DNA from: an uncultured Clostridia bacterium | GTDB lineage: Bacteria > Bacillota > Clostridia > Christensenellales > UBA1242 | Direction: 5' to 3' | Length of the DNA: 64,000 nt | Assembly (NCBI GenBank): GCA_947591785.1 | Contig: CANQDK010000001.1 | Coordinates: 62,001-126,000 of the forward strand | Shown here: positions 49,201 to 55,628 of the stretch, one piece after another | How positions within the stretch are numbered: the first letter of the stretch is position 1 | Layout: each line of letters begins with the position of its first letter | The notes under the pieces: model-generated | What the model saw: the letters and a program-made list of their open reading frames with translations, nothing else | The model's database searches: none | Told to the model about the DNA's origin: nothing | Position numbers and translations under genes: made by a program

Positions 49201-52200
49201 CAAAACTTTCAGCAGAAAGTAAAATTTCTTATTCATCAAATGCAGGGCAAATTGTTATTAAATCGAAAAGTGATAGTGGTTGCGAATTCACTCCACTTAA
49301 AAATAATGGAACTGAAAAAGCAACTAATATATCAGATAATCCAAAGTTCCATGCTATTGCTGGTGGAATTGTTGGTATAGCAGAAAACGGAAGTGTGATT
49401 GAACATTGCTATAATGATAATGGCGTTTTGAGTGGATTTACAGGAGAAGTTGTTGGAAATTATTCAGCAGGTGGAATTGTTGGATATGTTGTTGGTGATG
49501 GTAAAACAGATAGTTCTAACACACGTTTAGAAGGAAATGTAAACACTGCTCTTGTGGGAGCTGGAAATTATGCTGAAAATGGTGGTGGTTATGCTTATGC
49601 AGGAGGTATCTTAGGCTATAGTAATAATTCTAACTTAAACATAACAGATAATGTTAATAATGGTCCTGTTCAAGCTCTTGGATATATGCCTGAAGAATTA
49701 CAGGGAGTAGAACTTCATCATGATCAAAATGTTAACAATGGAAATAGAGTATTTATTATAAAAACAGAGAATGATAAAAATACTTTAAAGGGGAATACTG
49801 TAAATTTTGAAAGTGTAGAAAATAAAGAACCTTTAAATCTTGGTGATTTATTAATAATCGGAAAAGAAGGAAATGACAATGACAGAAATTATATAAAGGT
49901 TGTTATTTCTAAAAATGGAGTAACTCGTTTTACTAACTTCAGTGAAGATTCTAATGGCTATTTCGAAAAAATATTAAAGAGTGAATATATAACTTGGTGG
50001 TATATCTCTAAAGGAACAGAAAAAACTGTCGAACCAACAAATTCACCAGAAAATTTAGACATAAATGTTAATATTGTTTATAATCCATTGTTGTATCGTC
50101 AGGTATATGCGTTTGGTATTGGATATTCTTGTGGAGGGAAATCTGAAAATAATTCCACAACAATAGATAATATTAAAAATGATGGCTGTATTGGTGAAGT
50201 TGTGGAAAGCAAAACTTTAACTTTTGAAAGAGCAAACATTTTGTCTAATCCAGAAGATAACAAGAATTTTTGGGGTGCTTTTAGTTTGCAAACAGAACCT
50301 TTGCTGATGAACAGTGGATATGATTCTTATGGCTTCCCAAATAGGCTTTATGCTGTCGATGAAATCACTAGAATGTATAAATTTAATCCTAATATATTTA
50401 CTTTTAATAATACAGATAAAACAATTACATTAAAAGATGGAGAATCGCCTAAAAACTGGAATAATGAAATTTTTGATGCGTTTTCTCAAACTGTTGCAAA
50501 TGGTTTCGGTTGGCATTCTGATTGGGGGCTTTGGGGACAATACGAAGAGTGGCATTTGCAAAATAGATTTAATGTTAAGAATTTTAATGAATATAGTATA
50601 GATAAAGCTTCTCTTACAAAGCAAGGAAATGATGCAATAAAAAATAATGATAATAATGGACTTGGATTTATTAATGATGAAAAAGTAGGGGACCCTTATT
50701 ATAATTGGGCAGATTTTATGATGCCACAAACAACAAAATATGCTTCTTCTGTTGAATTCACAAGTTACGATGAATTGTTAAAAGGCAATTTAGTTGGTAT
50801 TTTAGGAGAAAATAATATCGATAATGCTTCAACAAAAGATGAAGACGCAAATAAAGAGGCAAACGATAAAATAAGAGATATAGAAAACAAGACTGATAAT
50901 GATAATTTTGAAAAACATACAATAGATGGAATTGACACTGCATTTGTTTCTTCAGGTGCTGATTTGTCTGGTGTGTTAAATCCTTACGGATACACTGCAA
51001 GTTTTACTCTTGAACAATTGAATGATTTATTCTATGGTAAATTCAGCTGGAGCGAAAGAGACTTAAATGAAATATTAAAACATCTTAGTCTTAGAGCAGG
51101 AGGTTCTGAAGCAGAATTTGAAATTTCATCAGCAGACTTTAGGTGGGAAGATGGAATACTTAAAGTAAGTGTAGATTTGCCAAATGAGTGCAAAGAATTC
51201 TATCTTGCTTATAAATCTGAAGTTACAAAAGAAAATATCAAACTTGGCAAGAAAAATATAGTCAAATTGACAGATGGTGTGGATACATATTCATTTGATA
51301 TTACAAATTTGGTAAATGAAGGAATAATTAACAGTTTCATAGAGGATTACAGTGGCGATTCAATTGTTTTAGATGGAAAGACTTATAATAGCAGTTCGGT
51401 TAGATATGTTTTTTCAAATAACTTCTCTGAAAGAAATGTTCGGGAAAGTGATTTGAATGATGGTTGTATGAGAATGAGATTGTTCTTTGTTAATGGTGGA
51501 CAAGAATATACTTTCTCAATTGACAGATTTATTTATGAAAGAGAAATAAATGGACAATACAAAGTTTATGTAACTCCAGAACAAGAATTAGATGAAAATG
51601 GAAATGTTTTATTTAAAACGGAAAGTGGAACATTTACTTGGAAGCCTGAATTATCTGAAAGTCAACAATTTGGTTTAAGCATTGAAAAGTGGATGGTTAC
51701 AACTCAAAATGCCACAGAAAATATTAGCAAGTCACAATTGGTTGAAGGAACTGACGAAATTAGGATTACAGGAAATGGTGAAAAGACTGTAAATGTCAAA
51801 ATGTATAATTCTTCAATTATCAGAAATATTGTTGATGAAACTACATTTGAAATTGTTGATGAAAATCTGATTTTTGATATGTCAAAATTAATTGATGGAC
51901 TTACTTCTGAGTTGCCTGAAGAAGATAGAAAAATTGCTTTTGGGAATACAAATTTTGGAATCAACTTCACTAGTGGAACATGGAATATAGATGGTTCTAG
52001 CTCATTTAATTATAATGGTGTTGATTATAATTTAATTATTGATTCTGGTAAACTTAAAATAACTTGTTCAGATACTCCAGACTTTGATGCTGTAAAAGAA
52101 TTGATTAATAGCATGGATATCTATTATAATCTCAAACCTGAAAATTATGTTGTTGAATCAGCAGGATTAAATGAAGAAACAAAGTCTGTTGAACTTTATA

Positions 52201-55200
52201 GCAGTGGTTCATCAACTATAGAACTGGAAGTTGTGTTTAGCTGGAAACCAAAGCCAGGTCAAGATTTGATAAGTGGAACTACAGAATCTTTCTTTGGACT
52301 TGATTTCAACAAAGGTGAATTAGTTTATATAAATGCTCCAAAAACCAATTCTGGTTTTATTAGGTCAAATAATCTTGATTTTGCTTATGAAATTCGAGAT
52401 AAAGATAACTCTTCGTTATTGATAGGTGATTATGACCATAATATTATGAGGTCGGGTTTAGAAATCTCCTGGAACAACTGGGATTTCTCAACAGGTGGAA
52501 TTGGTCTTAGTATTAAACTTAGCAGGACAGGAATTGAAAATGTTAATATTGATACAGCGAACAATTCAGTTTCTTTAACACATCAATCCTCAGAAGATGC
52601 TATTAAAAAAGAAATTAGTGTTGTTGTTTCAAATAGAGAAGAATTTAAAATTGATAATAACACAACTGTTGCTGGAAACTATGTTGAAACCATTTACACT
52701 TATTCAGAATATGAAACTAGTGACGATAAAAATATCCAAATAAATAGCACTAAAGGATATTCATATAATTATAAGGTATTTGAAGATGGTAGTATTATTG
52801 TAGATTATTATATTGTTATATCTAAGATGGATTCTAATTCTCGTACTGAAGAATACGAGTATAAGGGTTTTAGTTTTTATAAGGATAGTAATGGAGCAGT
52901 AAAAAAGTACAAAATAGATTATAAAATCACTTATAAATATGAAGGTGATAATGTTGAAACTTCTCAAAGCGGTGATCTTTACAAATATGTTGGTGAGGGT
53001 TCTATTAATGATTTAGATTCTTTCATATTAGATTTAGAATTGGATAATGGAGAGAAAATAAATTATACTATTTATACAGATTATGTTGCAACATACTTAG
53101 GTTCGGGTATTCGTTTTGCTAGGTATAATGATTCGACACCTTTATCTGTTGATGTTTTACAAGAGAATAAAACGTGGTCGGGAGTGACTTCAAACAGGAA
53201 AAACGCTTTATATATAGATGACTCTTATGTAATCGAAAAAGATACTGAATATGGCGGTAAAATTGATGATGCTTCTTCGTTTAATTATAGATTAGATGGT
53301 GCTAGAGATTGGAAAGAACAAAATGGCAATGAGTTTGTTCTGTCTGATAGTGCTAAAGAAGATAATATTTATAACTATGATTTTAAATATTCATTAAATT
53401 ATCAATCAAATAAAATTGAAACTTCGCAAACTTCGGTTGGAAAAGATGAGACTGGAAAATTTGGTTGTGAGAAATCAGATACTTCTTTAACAAACAGTAT
53501 ATTGATGATAGACGATGTTTGTGGCAACATCATTCTAAATAGGGAACAGTTAGTCGTTTATGGTGCTGGACATTTCTGGAAATATCATTCAAGTGAAGTT
53601 GCTGTTAGTTCAGCAAAATTATTAAGTAATATAAAACTTATTGTAGCAACACAAACAGGGATATTTGATTCAGAGAGTAGTGTTGATTTAACAAATGTTT
53701 CAATATATGGTAATGTAAGCAATTTCAATGGTAATTTAAACATATTAACGCTTGGCAATGTTCAAGAAAAAGTTTCTTCATATTTGGCAATTTCAAGTCT
53801 TGATAATCCTTATAATATGGAACAAACCATCACGGAAGCAAGCATTAATGGAAGTTACGAAGAAGAAACCTTAAACCTAAAAAACATTATTCTTGCTGGT
53901 AATGGTGAAAATGGTGAAAATGGTAAGAATGGTGAGGATGGTAATGAAACGGACTTAAATGGTCAAAATGGTGGTCTTGGTGGCTCGATTAAATTAATGA
54001 CTGAAAACTGTACATTAGTTCGTGTTGGCGTTGCAGGACATGGTGGTTATGGTGCTGATGGTGTTAATGGTTATTTTGATACTGATAATAGTAAAATTGT
54101 TAAAGGAACAACGAGTGGAAAAGCAGGTGAAACTCCAAACACAGATGGAAAGATTCAAGTTGGGACAGTTGGAAAAAATATAAATTCTGCAAAAACTCGA
54201 ATTGTGTTTAAATCACAAAGTGCAGGATGTGGTGGAATAAGAGGATTTTCTGTTATAGATTGTAGTTATGCAGGAGAAGATGATCTTAAAAATATAGAAC
54301 TTGCTCAAAATAAATTCTACAGTGTAGACAATCAAAATCCAATACCATGGATTAATTATTCGATTATTCACACTAGATATTTCACACAATGTTATGGTGC
54401 ACTTGAAAATGGTAATGATGATGAATGGTATATTCCAGATGCTCTAAGTTTTAGAAATTATCACAAGACTACAACAGAAAGAGTTGAAAATTATTGGACA
54501 TTTGGTAATGCATATTCTACTGACAAACCTTCAGTATTTTTGAAAAATGGTGAAATAGAAAAAGAAGAATTAGAAGAAACCTGGCTTAAGAAATTAGGTA
54601 GTGGACTGGGAATTTTATATAAATATAAAAATTTCCAAGCTGTAGAAAATATCAATATAAGTATTCGTGCACAACAAGTTCAGGAAAGAAATATCCCATG
54701 GCCATATGGTGGTTGGGCTGAAATGGAAACTCTTTTTACTAATGATACTAAGGTTCGTTTTGGTGATGTTAAAGTTGTTGAATGGACAGATGGAAAGGAT
54801 ATTAATTATGGTGGAGAAGCCTCATTACCTAATTTAGAAGTAATTGGTCAAGGAGGTAATGAAAGTGTTATTGGAGTTGTCAAACAATTTAAAGGAAGAA
54901 TAGATAATTTGTCTGATATTGGTTCTTATGAAATAGAAAAAGACATAAGTACTGAAAAAATAACTTACAGGACACGGGTCTATAAAGAGGATACCGAAGA
55001 TTTATTTAATATGCTTGTAAATACAGATAATGAAGAATATTTCACAGTTATTTCAGAAAATGGAACTGATTGGAAGAGTGAAAGAGAACTTGTTTCTGGA
55101 AAACAACTTGAATGGGATAATACAGAGATTGCATGGAAGTATTATTCAGACAGTTTAAAGGGTAATGATAAATATCGATATTTTAAACCTGACGAACATG

Positions 55201-55598
55201 GTTTGAAAGCATCATTAATTGAACTTATAGGAGAAAAGCACTTACAAGAACACCCTGAATATTTATGGATTTATAAAACTGCACAAGAAGAAAATAGGGT
55301 TGTTAATTCATGTGATTTATTAGGTAATTGGCATGTTATGATAAACACAGCATTAATTAGAGAAGATTTCCAATATAATGTGGCTTCAGATCATTTATTA
55401 GATGGTGTTAGCCATGTTCAAACTTCTCATGAATTGGATACTAGACATGGTTCAGAACTGCATCTTTATGAATATATGGCTTATGGTACAACTATTACTA
55501 GATGGCGATTATATAATGGATTTGGTCGTGCTACAGAATATTTCTTCTTGGGAAATGATGCTGAAAATAAATGGGCAGAATTTGTTTATACACATTAA
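34212..55598 (+). CDS. Giant (7128-residue) GLUG-repeat surface lipoprotein
   Basis: A single uninterrupted frame of 21.4 kb. The ATG at 34212 follows GGAGG at 5 bases and encodes a lipoprotein signal (MKKIT, hydrophobic core, FSAC with Cys23), so the protein is probably tethered to the outer face of the membrane. Residues about 25-1180 are beta-rich, with Ig-like or Big-like cadence. From about 1180 there are four blocks with the layout 'residual DI...GNG.TI...LF...L.N' (about 1190-1290, 2380-2480, 2857-2977 and 4843-4930). Each is followed by many GLUG-like motifs (VGGLVGFNMGNI, VGGIVGENAGTI, AGGLVGENYGG, AGGIVGYVVGDG), about 35 in all up to about 5140, expected to stack as a beta-helix. 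About 5140-6550 is beta-rich and without recognised motifs. A Gly/Asn/Glu-rich stretch lies at 6560-6650. No LPXTG, SLH or C-terminal helix is seen. An adhesin or polysaccharide-binding role is inference. Confidence 0.85.
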   Translation: MKKITVFLLGLFVCLGGILFSACENKVNLTVSDKYVTIYKNDENGVINYLKKDITISTNAFVDVFEGDCVYVTQPQKNRKGDYVFTIHVLEGDCSSDKAEIHVTSIDNSQWQPIYVNVKTVATSISTDSSKTQGLFVVKDDEKGNDLSDTYFEFEPITANEKDISWVFDNDKTSIENDAGETVAEIIENQFYVYTNYSLPTISLKASLVRDPSIPPAILTYTVLNGSVFDSVSLTGKVLKEKDGGNAIANLQTQEEKIIYAGEIQTGDFSFQLKRNESDNDLSKLSGQLVLNVQDGQDLFGDLTLTPVFYQLDSSGNKKILEKAEYEQYFSFKQESGIYNAGKMTYQFSIDAHSDSFDSGIDGVLYFYLDVSYQNFDYSVSTQDVPVEIVTSYKVIDVDISNSNGDSIDNGVIDVYSSYASGDGFKINTLLKASLNPNLSNIRLDDNRFYLSLDVSKQNDDFQALAANDNFNLKNVFVVTIKGTELNFLRTGNTFIADLSLLTNGADIYVRGSESIENFLTNVRLDFVSQSDFTVQTSVFMNLYKIASQDSFGLKEVSKDGVTSEIMPQYFMSTVPNSDTNTLVFNLRVYGLSSIFSATVNERRLMLEHTEDARFYFSEVLETGHSDDLQSSEEQFVDITFTVSLKSYNFEAKIIFWFEHVTGKSTQRVEIDAFVPLDTASIETTNSSSASIYMEDSDVQNYFLETDGSVGEQDSGNLSISKIVVEAGSLILLRTQYQFSTSVQFKAISLEELSLLGRDVELDSLFQSKDDNYGIDYAVKFFREFADVTTNYSLNFNIQPERLTLANNTFKGYVCAIFSGYNERHENLTLLRFFALESIYAVNYLMPEVKSKTLYTVETLSETDVDLARMDVVISARADGNLPTYFNLDNFKIISSTLMQNEANNENLVLFSCNEAGEFIYQTNDYYTISSVSVAGGRTFRFTIEAQSTNLRSSFSDTIIVVYTNKFNTSYSRTTTIDIEIQNVKRVEEVVWTNKVTAEVGQEPEIYLNLTSKNESERTATISTAVGPNDAYVLTNSLNVSSVLELVRDFDNDSAITITQNKIGNVLNLKINPTNEGTSGYVYLLPKDMIKSFQGTSHIMAYRYDENNEKGIVDYIPLKELPKFYDDLVGIEEETDIDGEYLNYFYSGDKKVYNKSVILKIRITVADGSPNHETEEEGERLAIRIYSERELQNIDTAKWYRIMNNIQFTQWKSFENFTGRIFGNTENISLNFVGENNEVFVKNNGGTLKNLIFTGNVVSKGTAMQNSLYAGFVANVNEGTLNNVSIDVSGVKSSLLTTSVEKGVRQVYVGGLVGFNMGNIINSKSYGLSIEASNNADYVGGIVGENAGTISGCGVEFYDFENDEFNKINAPVAQVGGLIGVADRNSRLIQSYVYAYSLEDYSPSKTVFLTSGNKALFIASVLGESVKIVESFGFVGTLKTSHYSETGASLTMENCYYTYYESGKITTSIYKDYNQLTTIRPDYTLNEDDIPKTNPDGSVDTPANFENAVNDLKNSTAWEVYNIDESVNFGFMHLKNTKQTVAVSIGNLAIKTSSAEPYKSLRVGDVNDNKGILFFYQPIAEIVDTAEQSELLRYNTINFMNLFEGVSQQQQRSLIVTTNSESVLINATSLQILSINTKFELVVHSKMDYSNAKTFTVAIINNLPQTTVKIGETPFVDNQIVLLQKGNRQQRVVYTLKNYIYLNGKEYETKGGFYEVDYCFGADSTNENEKQNEYVSIGASNNTITLTGLEKTEENTFVDVTSFVRLHSNSGVDSEFASAVRFLKSNHFRISVFEGATSFTVEDETINLKGMSTGHFVAYLTTDDENDELAFGFSYGEQTREISIPTSSKFVLDIDENLSLEFKSSKEKVDGTENEYIFSVSVKIVEEKLYLIEQEYENIRLRLTPSSQIGREGFLREVVINVSPKEIDDIYMAVYEIKDRTIRDSRTYYIMSDKKISTLIPSTDAILVVQVDPAFALMDTLKLSVENVVNDLSRSVSITRLSKNGQEFYVSNRNTTSNGVGLDIALDDEDLKGDGLYYFRIYVTSSFELSETLEITASFEYNGETVRHDTIPLIVDYIPSASIKVNGVSTYLMSKGSSATVTVTLRLDEKLADFNPELQDLYLQGHGSGIFLTDWTSNTVGSSVVYTATIICYVNATLQNGDSRGIFYVAASVVSVVEGKVVTRVTRATICLVDFTIDGENISLSQTGVQYNNYDVYHAYYDIQTDLNFNYPLLPEKYEYYDPFNANEAEAVEKMMEEREKFFLDNSYEDPQNEYFINYSFDSYTGNRKALSLKEQLWFVREDGSEYRIHNGNYWLTQSDFFNIDSYEVEGHEVLRIKGTAERGQQLMKLQTTVRYQGTEFVYDYYFMVIVSRWSDEELPIQITNGEQFVSYLTTSLEPDDYILMNDIVLDDYEPLDTNLVKSLDGNGYTIHINSWKKQEGSEFKYALFNSVYADTVLKNVRVNMYEGGQISVDVSSAENPENNRVSVQVAGFAISNEGIIYNCEVVSFKSSYQNVTHGTNGIVVKYTKGIGADEIALTDNWRVDSTVAGFVINNSKSIVNCRVGGTSFRYAENILGTTFLSTQDLGVFTIQGQKNVSGFVGNNGSNGYISASFVDNVQINNNTQSSTSVTAGFVIKNENSIQGSYVEGKSKPVGEILAEICDLTNISSTGIVAGFVYDNASLIKNCYSNIGIENEKLVPSFASGFVYINEENATINLCYSASPVKNNDINQLPFSGVAGGSAGTYSLNYGKIERSYFYNSISLDTTNEGKFSTGATPVSDIIDAQENLFYGFSFTSSDDSYDGIWRATETGITLVSANKIAFSNRIAAGGEMFYNKTIYDSDTLRPIDISYGSENNPIIIRNARDFAMATGDATSVVVSAYREYYTDKEVFGTYRLVNNIDMEEINQDVDEGVQERVSLKTSTKTFSGILDGNGFKISNITLRKEDGDTARPDENFGLFAKIQSGTIMNLDLTVSSVYNLQANMVGTLAGTAIDSRILSITLSPSASAESDLSVQGKNVVGGVVGVALGESNLFDINVSQIEIFSRYRNENKEIPVNNSDFRELAMEGYSLLEVSNNISYVGAVAGYVDIYRNFLDAYVQYNPIFDIKDFNIVNVHVHESVDIYGEIAGGLFGYVGKSTYVYDATMELDARENLQTPSYITSKNMFAGGLVGENYGGLFAVQASYEEELQDEIEENEHSYYTSSSGFEFGQKTIFSRTERDENFIPYHNDVKYIGGLVGYMGGGYIHIGYSKLNTISYNPNTIAVGGIIGLLGHDKTTTYQLTSIEGSPYVNIFLKDVYSSGDIYIDVNSKDNTGTKHSVAGIIGAILQNDDRGDTSIALQNVLAENYLSYTSTNGSVNLVGDEVSVVEGRRYSTNHNIIAGKIIDLNGNEIDNVEGGIVQNFAGNFFIVNSINSTFNVFNNTYSSKTDSGADTVGGYRDIMIGSRNSQQIIQLRPFGFKASWMPEIPTSSMVDGTFDTFEKVVDNYIKTLYDSVLCTTHIGDNSSDSYMLTMAGAYVQNNKYFLENGWEARYWLHTQDKLYPHIQLVPVTDIYFWDDYNTDEIMSVMNSESGTSATIILRGKVDEENEHSAECKDIDLRTPNGDSVEGQDINGDGRRDSRDIFESIRNFSGRLISYSAYTHDESMGKVSETQVIKVSGKGSRAEGKILGGNAGEDVGIILDRPMFANFGIGGNAQIEGINFYFCHSEGNDFIDYSLVQEPELEGVESQPATSINNALFRDVRLTLNTNVRMLAKEFTPRSDDDDSVSYATGLIVPVAYATTFNNITIASRDGGLEFVSNTAENANIYMGALVGYLRQNTSYINISLQGINFEKQVSETVEGKEDVIVNDELDVTYTVGAFNKIFAGLYAGKIARGNAEGNEQLARINIGLSTLKNVNLNISGTSKGEEIYVGGFAGEIVGVDDVSFTNVTGSVSDNNMTIRQNIRAKKLYAGLAFGNAKSSTFSIESNSDSRLSLSGGIYQVGDNVCDSVSIGGLVGYINNNVRLSSISIKDFIVARISNVTDSVKDYYKIEADNKTEGSGEDGEEKEPEKISIFEKSLSNYSEYLHPYIVNGATKTDGDSIGGLFGFVSGSNISLNGRFEEVSGVLDVSIKTNEGETNPYVNVGGLIGKTTGSLNAEIFANINMNVSVKEEENLKTVSPTAYVGGIIGLIERPTPDTDGSIGILPISINDRNLLSQYVHNNGVVISEINNLVYGGAIGYVKGQKFKEEEIKDGDNTSIKINNFVFGGAVRTFVSENNNESVIVGGVVGKFEIPASLDSGGEGVYKSDNVVINRAYSYGDVFVAYRNDSLKLSEYISGGIVGVGAPIKISSCASIMTNFNSRLLNKEDNKSNYNVGAIAGKVNLVQFENNKYSSVVCLAYQIEDGNIDCPYGNKENYLGYSVDANYFGDSTENILTLFTNTGAGSRNLGHKLNPINNISNVNSDSYKFHNITWANTTEDLVLKNKIRAGSNIALIGNGSTIKRQNSGSVLNDRGGFVDSLGSENIEDFALISGYVIDFDNFTFDGENSFGGVAGEVKENSIIYAVGVEGKVSAGVNSAGVNNESKKLNFSGIAGTMSGGMINECYVNLDMQYRAKGSVSGIANVTSPSVVIKSTYSAGEIELLVSKDQTVSLLISCSSENSPELIDCYSITQVKENYTASSNEETNLFLCSQDKKELDTSSNNVINASYSLEEGVTADEMAMPYDLAIDTDGSIIKSGKSLKWDEVGSDKLEDKETPTMTDWFYAPFTNNGYATHGFGFLKNMSLYTRQISNKETLSKEFGGDVESNGVVVPTYSYTKVDYLTALNNWKYSLFETPKETVDTTDDVDSDEERKWFLGVANSGKYKQMVDAVIIDNKYYQKDYRFRLENDMKIKDSIGSSVGKADKNLIIDGDNHTISIENGNGPLFNNVYGCIENLRLVDVYINNSNISEVGTLANTIVNKNNIALMNITVIGEISSSKNAGGVVGILTGTAVAVDSVVNVTVKDGGCIAGGIAAKLSAESKISYSSNAGQIVIKSKSDSGCEFTPLKNNGTEKATNISDNPKFHAIAGGIVGIAENGSVIEHCYNDNGVLSGFTGEVVGNYSAGGIVGYVVGDGKTDSSNTRLEGNVNTALVGAGNYAENGGGYAYAGGILGYSNNSNLNITDNVNNGPVQALGYMPEELQGVELHHDQNVNNGNRVFIIKTENDKNTLKGNTVNFESVENKEPLNLGDLLIIGKEGNDNDRNYIKVVISKNGVTRFTNFSEDSNGYFEKILKSEYITWWYISKGTEKTVEPTNSPENLDINVNIVYNPLLYRQVYAFGIGYSCGGKSENNSTTIDNIKNDGCIGEVVESKTLTFERANILSNPEDNKNFWGAFSLQTEPLLMNSGYDSYGFPNRLYAVDEITRMYKFNPNIFTFNNTDKTITLKDGESPKNWNNEIFDAFSQTVANGFGWHSDWGLWGQYEEWHLQNRFNVKNFNEYSIDKASLTKQGNDAIKNNDNNGLGFINDEKVGDPYYNWADFMMPQTTKYASSVEFTSYDELLKGNLVGILGENNIDNASTKDEDANKEANDKIRDIENKTDNDNFEKHTIDGIDTAFVSSGADLSGVLNPYGYTASFTLEQLNDLFYGKFSWSERDLNEILKHLSLRAGGSEAEFEISSADFRWEDGILKVSVDLPNECKEFYLAYKSEVTKENIKLGKKNIVKLTDGVDTYSFDITNLVNEGIINSFIEDYSGDSIVLDGKTYNSSSVRYVFSNNFSERNVRESDLNDGCMRMRLFFVNGGQEYTFSIDRFIYEREINGQYKVYVTPEQELDENGNVLFKTESGTFTWKPELSESQQFGLSIEKWMVTTQNATENISKSQLVEGTDEIRITGNGEKTVNVKMYNSSIIRNIVDETTFEIVDENLIFDMSKLIDGLTSELPEEDRKIAFGNTNFGINFTSGTWNIDGSSSFNYNGVDYNLIIDSGKLKITCSDTPDFDAVKELINSMDIYYNLKPENYVVESAGLNEETKSVELYSSGSSTIELEVVFSWKPKPGQDLISGTTESFFGLDFNKGELVYINAPKTNSGFIRSNNLDFAYEIRDKDNSSLLIGDYDHNIMRSGLEISWNNWDFSTGGIGLSIKLSRTGIENVNIDTANNSVSLTHQSSEDAIKKEISVVVSNREEFKIDNNTTVAGNYVETIYTYSEYETSDDKNIQINSTKGYSYNYKVFEDGSIIVDYYIVISKMDSNSRTEEYEYKGFSFYKDSNGAVKKYKIDYKITYKYEGDNVETSQSGDLYKYVGEGSINDLDSFILDLELDNGEKINYTIYTDYVATYLGSGIRFARYNDSTPLSVDVLQENKTWSGVTSNRKNALYIDDSYVIEKDTEYGGKIDDASSFNYRLDGARDWKEQNGNEFVLSDSAKEDNIYNYDFKYSLNYQSNKIETSQTSVGKDETGKFGCEKSDTSLTNSILMIDDVCGNIILNREQLVVYGAGHFWKYHSSEVAVSSAKLLSNIKLIVATQTGIFDSESSVDLTNVSIYGNVSNFNGNLNILTLGNVQEKVSSYLAISSLDNPYNMEQTITEASINGSYEEETLNLKNIILAGNGENGENGKNGEDGNETDLNGQNGGLGGSIKLMTENCTLVRVGVAGHGGYGADGVNGYFDTDNSKIVKGTTSGKAGETPNTDGKIQVGTVGKNINSAKTRIVFKSQSAGCGGIRGFSVIDCSYAGEDDLKNIELAQNKFYSVDNQNPIPWINYSIIHTRYFTQCYGALENGNDDEWYIPDALSFRNYHKTTTERVENYWTFGNAYSTDKPSVFLKNGEIEKEELEETWLKKLGSGLGILYKYKNFQAVENINISIRAQQVQERNIPWPYGGWAEMETLFTNDTKVRFGDVKVVEWTDGKDINYGGEASLPNLEVIGQGGNESVIGVVKQFKGRIDNLSDIGSYEIEKDISTEKITYRTRVYKEDTEDLFNMLVNTDNEEYFTVISENGTDWKSERELVSGKQLEWDNTEIAWKYYSDSLKGNDKYRYFKPDEHGLKASLIELIGEKHLQEHPEYLWIYKTAQEENRVVNSCDLLGNWHVMINTALIREDFQYNVASDHLLDGVSHVQTSHELDTRHGSELHLYEYMAYGTTITRWRLYNGFGRATEYFFLGNDAENKWAEFVYTH
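53890..54150 (+). repeat. Gly/Asn/Glu-rich, collagen-like coding segment of the giant gene
   Basis: The GGTGAAAATGGT type of 9-base unit repeats within 53893-53975, encoding NGENGENGKNGEDGN, and is followed by NGQNGGLGG, AGHGGYGADGVNG and GTTSGKAGE. The Gly-x-x spacing is short and imperfect. It may be a flexible linker or a short triple-helix-like element. Confidence 0.6.
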
Positions 55599-55628
55599 AA
55601 CTTTTAAATAAAAACGAGAGGAAAAACT

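Noticed and set aside
34768..53000. Many plus and minus frames of 60-136 codons inside the giant gene
   Set aside because: They are shadows of the giant frame. None has a ribosome site, promoter or recognisable motif, and the giant frame is continuous.
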